Shown piece by piece: positions 64,000-64,000 of a DNA stretch of 64,000 nt (position 1 is the first letter of the stretch; every line of letters starts with the position of its first letter). Origin of the DNA: Sodiomyces alkalinus F11 (lineage: Eukaryota; Ascomycota; Sordariomycetes; Glomerellales; Plectosphaerellaceae); assembly GCF_003711515.1 (NCBI RefSeq), contig NW_021167086.1:440330-504329 (forward strand). Reading direction: 5' to 3'. A model generated the notes under the pieces. That model ran no database searches and was not told the DNA's origin. It was given only the letters and a program-made list of their open reading frames with translations. Both the position numbers and the translations under genes were made by a program.

Positions 64000-64000
64000 C

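Overview
The window is nuclear DNA of a filamentous ascomycete (Pezizomycotina, most likely a Sordariomycete). The evidence is many short introns (about 60-120 nt) with GTRNGT donors and CTRAC-like branch sites, GC-rich third codon positions, pyrimidine-rich leaders, a family set shared by filamentous ascomycetes (fused PsuG-PfkB, MYND/DUF4470 protein, Sec20 with an ER-retrieval tail), and a block at the left edge that looks exhaustively mutated by repeat-induced point mutation (RIP). All gene models here were built by reading splice sites and joining frames by hand. Genus cannot be named from this sequence.

Layout. 1-2905 is an AT-rich, CpA/TpG-depleted repeat relic. 3.4-8 kb is a thinly populated border with an unrecognised 327-aa ORF, a nucleoside hydrolase (URH1-type) and a small Cys-containing ORF that lacks an ATG. 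8.5-16 kb is a compact housekeeping block: OCT1 and a MICOS Mic26/27 gene (divergent, both mitochondrial), DUS2 and RSA4 (divergent, both RNA/ribosome maturation). 16.5-21.5 kb holds an intron-containing tRNA-Leu(CAA), IPP1 with a possible mitochondrial N-terminal extension, mitoribosomal mL53 and SEC20 (the last two divergent). 23.8-32.8 kb holds a GPI-anchored Cys-rich protein, the methionine-salvage dehydratase MtnB/MDE1, calnexin and methylmalonate-semialdehyde dehydrogenase. 33.7-46.3 kb is the more accessory part: a phenol-hydroxylase-like flavoprotein monooxygenase, a MYND/DUF4470 protein, a 92-aa secreted cysteine-rich protein, a membrane-anchored SDR and a GPI-type acidic protein. 47.7-63 kb holds the fused pseudouridine glycosidase-kinase, UTP18, an uncharacterised acidic protein, a 1154-aa protein with a Val-Glu-Pro repeat zone, SLD5 and SEC53. 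The right edge cuts the last exon of a membrane protein.

Functional links. Secretory pathway: calnexin (folding of N-glycoproteins), SEC53 (GDP-mannose supply for glycans and GPI anchors), SEC20 (Golgi-to-ER retrieval), with three predicted secreted or surface proteins as possible clients. Mitochondrion: OCT1, Mic26/27, mL53, MMSDH and possibly the long IPP1 form and PsuG-PfkB. RNA and ribosome biogenesis: DUS2, RSA4, UTP18, tRNA-Leu. Nucleoside salvage: URH1 and PsuG-PfkB. I saw no CRISPR array, no secondary-metabolite cluster and no intact transposon. The most noteworthy observations are the candidate dual-targeted pyrophosphatase, the secreted protein whose sixth cysteine sits on a 15-nt terminal coding exon, the stop-free 3n intron in the SDR, the ATG-less conserved-looking ORF, and the sharply bounded RIP block.
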